From positions 13,177,001 through 13,241,000 of the forward strand of contig NC_068976.1 in NCBI RefSeq assembly GCF_016808095.1: DNA of 64,000 bases, written 5' to 3'. The notes under the pieces were generated by a model. The model was not told the DNA's origin. It made no database searches and saw nothing but the letters and a program-made list of their open reading frames with translations. A program made the translations under genes and the position numbers. The stretch comes from Vigna angularis (taxonomy: Eukaryota > Streptophyta > Magnoliopsida > Fabales > Fabaceae). Every line of letters starts with the position of its first letter. The first letter of the stretch is position 1. Of this stretch, positions 61,891-64,000 are shown in pieces.

Positions 61891-62815
61891 CAGATGATAC
61901 GTTGATGGGCGGTCACGGGAGGTTATGCACTTGTGATGACTTCTACTTCTTCTTACAAATACACTTCCAAAATACTCCATACCATCCACAAGGTTAGTCC
62001 TCAACACTATGTCTAAAACCGGCACATAGAGCAGGACCTCTCGCCCCTCTCACAACATAATTCATCCTTCTCTACTTGAGACTCGATGATTATTAGAGTA
62101 TCAAGATAACCTCCAACAACAGGACCCTCAACATCAACATATACACTAATACCATATCATTACAGAATCTCTCCACGAGACTCATGTCATGTTCATATTC
62201 ATCAATGCATACCATGCTCAAATTCATAATTCCATATCCACCACAATAACATGAATTCATCAGAAATTTTCATTCCAACAAGATATATTGCACAATAATT
62301 TAACAGTACATAATCTGTTCAATAAGATTTAAGTTAAAAACTTGTCGAGTAGACTTCCAGGAAAGAGAGGTGCGTCACAATGGACAACTTAAGTACCAAG
62401 TCTTTCCTTAGCCAAAGTGTTCCTCAACTAGTTTTTTAACAAATTTCTTATGTATAGATTCAAAACAACAGCATGTAATATTAACACATATATTCAATAT
62501 AGATAGATATATAACAAGCACATATGTTTTTCATTAACAATATTCACACATAATTTCAAGACATGAATAGTAATAAAACAATACTAAATCATAATATAAA
62601 ATCTTAGAAAAGTTAGCTCCCCTACCTCTATTCCAGACTTAGTTTCTTGATCAGAGGTTGTTCCCAGAAAACTTCCAGAATCTCCACACTAAAATCCTTC
62701 TTACTCTAAATTCTTCCTAATCTTATGATTTCTCTCTACTTCTTGGTGCAAAATCCCCCTTCCCCTTGCTTGGTATTTATTGGTCAAGATTCTGGTACTA
62801 TTTGTTCTTTTTTTT

Positions 62816-62846
<31 letters not shown>

Positions 62847-62860
62847 TATTTATTTTTTTA

Positions 62861-63758
62861 TCATTTCAATCACCGAAAGATGTTTTGGTGTTTTGCTATT
62901 TCAATCACCGAAAGGTTCTTTGTCCATTTGTTTTCTTTTTCTTTCTTTTTTTTTTAAAAAAAAATAAAAAAGTAGAAAAGAGTTTGAACCCATGTTCTTG
63001 AAATCATCCCAATTTTCTACCATTTAAGCTACCAAAATTTCTTATTTAGCTTTCCACATTTTATTTTTACATAAAATTATTAATTATATTTTCCATTTAT
63101 AAAGAAAAATTTATTACTACTAATAATAAAATTATTACTAGGTAAACATTTTTCATAGCTCTTACAATTTAAACATACCTTTTTTTAGACAAAATTGAAA
63201 CAAAAAAACACGAAACCAGACAAACTTGTCTAAATTCTTTGTTTCACTGTGGTGGCTGCTGAGTGCTTCTTCTGGGTGCTGCAAACTTATATGTTCCATT
63301 GTTTCCTTTCTGTTTATTTATTTATTAAATTGTTATCTCATTGAGTTGTTGATTTTCAGTGACACGCCGTCAATTTGTCTCCATACGTGCTGCTATCTTC
63401 ATCTTCGATTTAGCTTTTTCAATAATGCATGCTTATTAATTGAACAAAACATATACACCAAATTTTGAGCAATTACATTCTTTTATTCAAGTTTTTTTAA
63501 ATCATTTGTGGGTTACATAAACAGGTTAAGTGCATTTGGATTTCGCCAAACCATGTGTTTTAATCCTTTTATACGTTAAAAAAAGGGTTACGTAAAGAAA
63601 AAAAATAAAATTAAAAATGAAGTAATACTCCACTAGTCTAATATCACCAATTTATTTGATAATTAGTCTATAAGATCCAACATCAAGAACATTTTTCCTG
63701 CACAAGACCATTTACACAATTTTCAAGTTAGATTTTGAGGGAAAAATAAGAAAAAGAA

Positions 63759-63761
<3 letters not shown>
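62861..63761. other. Intergenic, no gene seen
   Basis: ATTTCAATCACCGAAAG occurs twice (62864 and 62899), a short local duplication. The rest is AT-rich with T and A runs. The ORF at 63226-63468 has no recognisable motif. Confidence 0.5.

Positions 63762-63804
<43 letters not shown>
63762..63804. repeat. (AT)n microsatellite
   Basis: About 43 bp of AT dinucleotide. Bases 63805-64000 hold nothing recognisable. Confidence 0.95.
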
Positions 63805-63807
<3 letters not shown>

Positions 63808-64000
63808 AAACATAAGTAAAAATGATATATAAATAATTTACATTATTCTCGATCTAAAATCTTAAAATAATATGTTTGAGTTTTTATCTTATGTGTATTG
63901 TATTATTTTCTCATTTGTATTTAATGTGTGACTTAAATTGATAGATTTCCAACAAATAAGTTATTATATGTCTCAAATAATTTTTTTAAAATATTACTCC

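Overview
The window is plant nuclear DNA, most likely from a papilionoid legume of the bean/cowpea type. Evidence for this is the AT-rich intergenic DNA, short exons with GT-AG introns, a PsbX gene with plastid and thylakoid targeting, a thermospermine synthase gene in ten exons, and a MITE whose GGGTTAAATAT-type ends are, from memory, typical of legumes. The species is inferred, not proven.

Layout. Bases 2-1099 hold the 3' part of a BIG GRAIN 1-like gene (+). Bases 1.1-8.8 kb are intergenic, with a CACTA element (2056-3516) between two copies of a 270-bp direct repeat. A five-exon Raf-like protein kinase gene (8883-13836, +) carries a deleted Copia retrotransposon in intron 2. A Mutator-type MITE follows at 13992-14362, then PsbX at 15252-15614 (+). 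A second CACTA element of the same family lies at 16352-18377.

Bases 15.6-31 kb are an old tandem duplication. Unit 1 is PsbX, its 3' flank, and a wrecked thermospermine synthase copy split by a 2.5-kb solo LTR, a degenerate minisatellite and a MULE-like insertion. Unit 2 keeps the PsbX 3' flank without its coding region, and an intact thermospermine synthase (ACL5) gene (27608-30863, -). I could assemble all ten exons of that gene into a 337-residue protein.

From 31 to 64 kb I see no host gene. This part holds tandem duplications, long (AT)n tracts, a MULE with 250-bp ends sitting inside an (AT)n tract, a Tourist-type MITE, a nearly full-length but broken Copia element (48439-53028), two more decayed Copia elements on the minus strand (54.6-60.8 kb) with an LTR-like insertion, and a decayed LTR-like block (61.2-62.9 kb).

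The four genes are unrelated in pathway: growth/auxin response, signalling, photosystem II and polyamine synthesis. They show no cluster logic. I found no convincing undescribed biological system. The most informative signals are the half-decayed PsbX-ACL5 tandem duplication and the structural peculiarities of the mobile elements.
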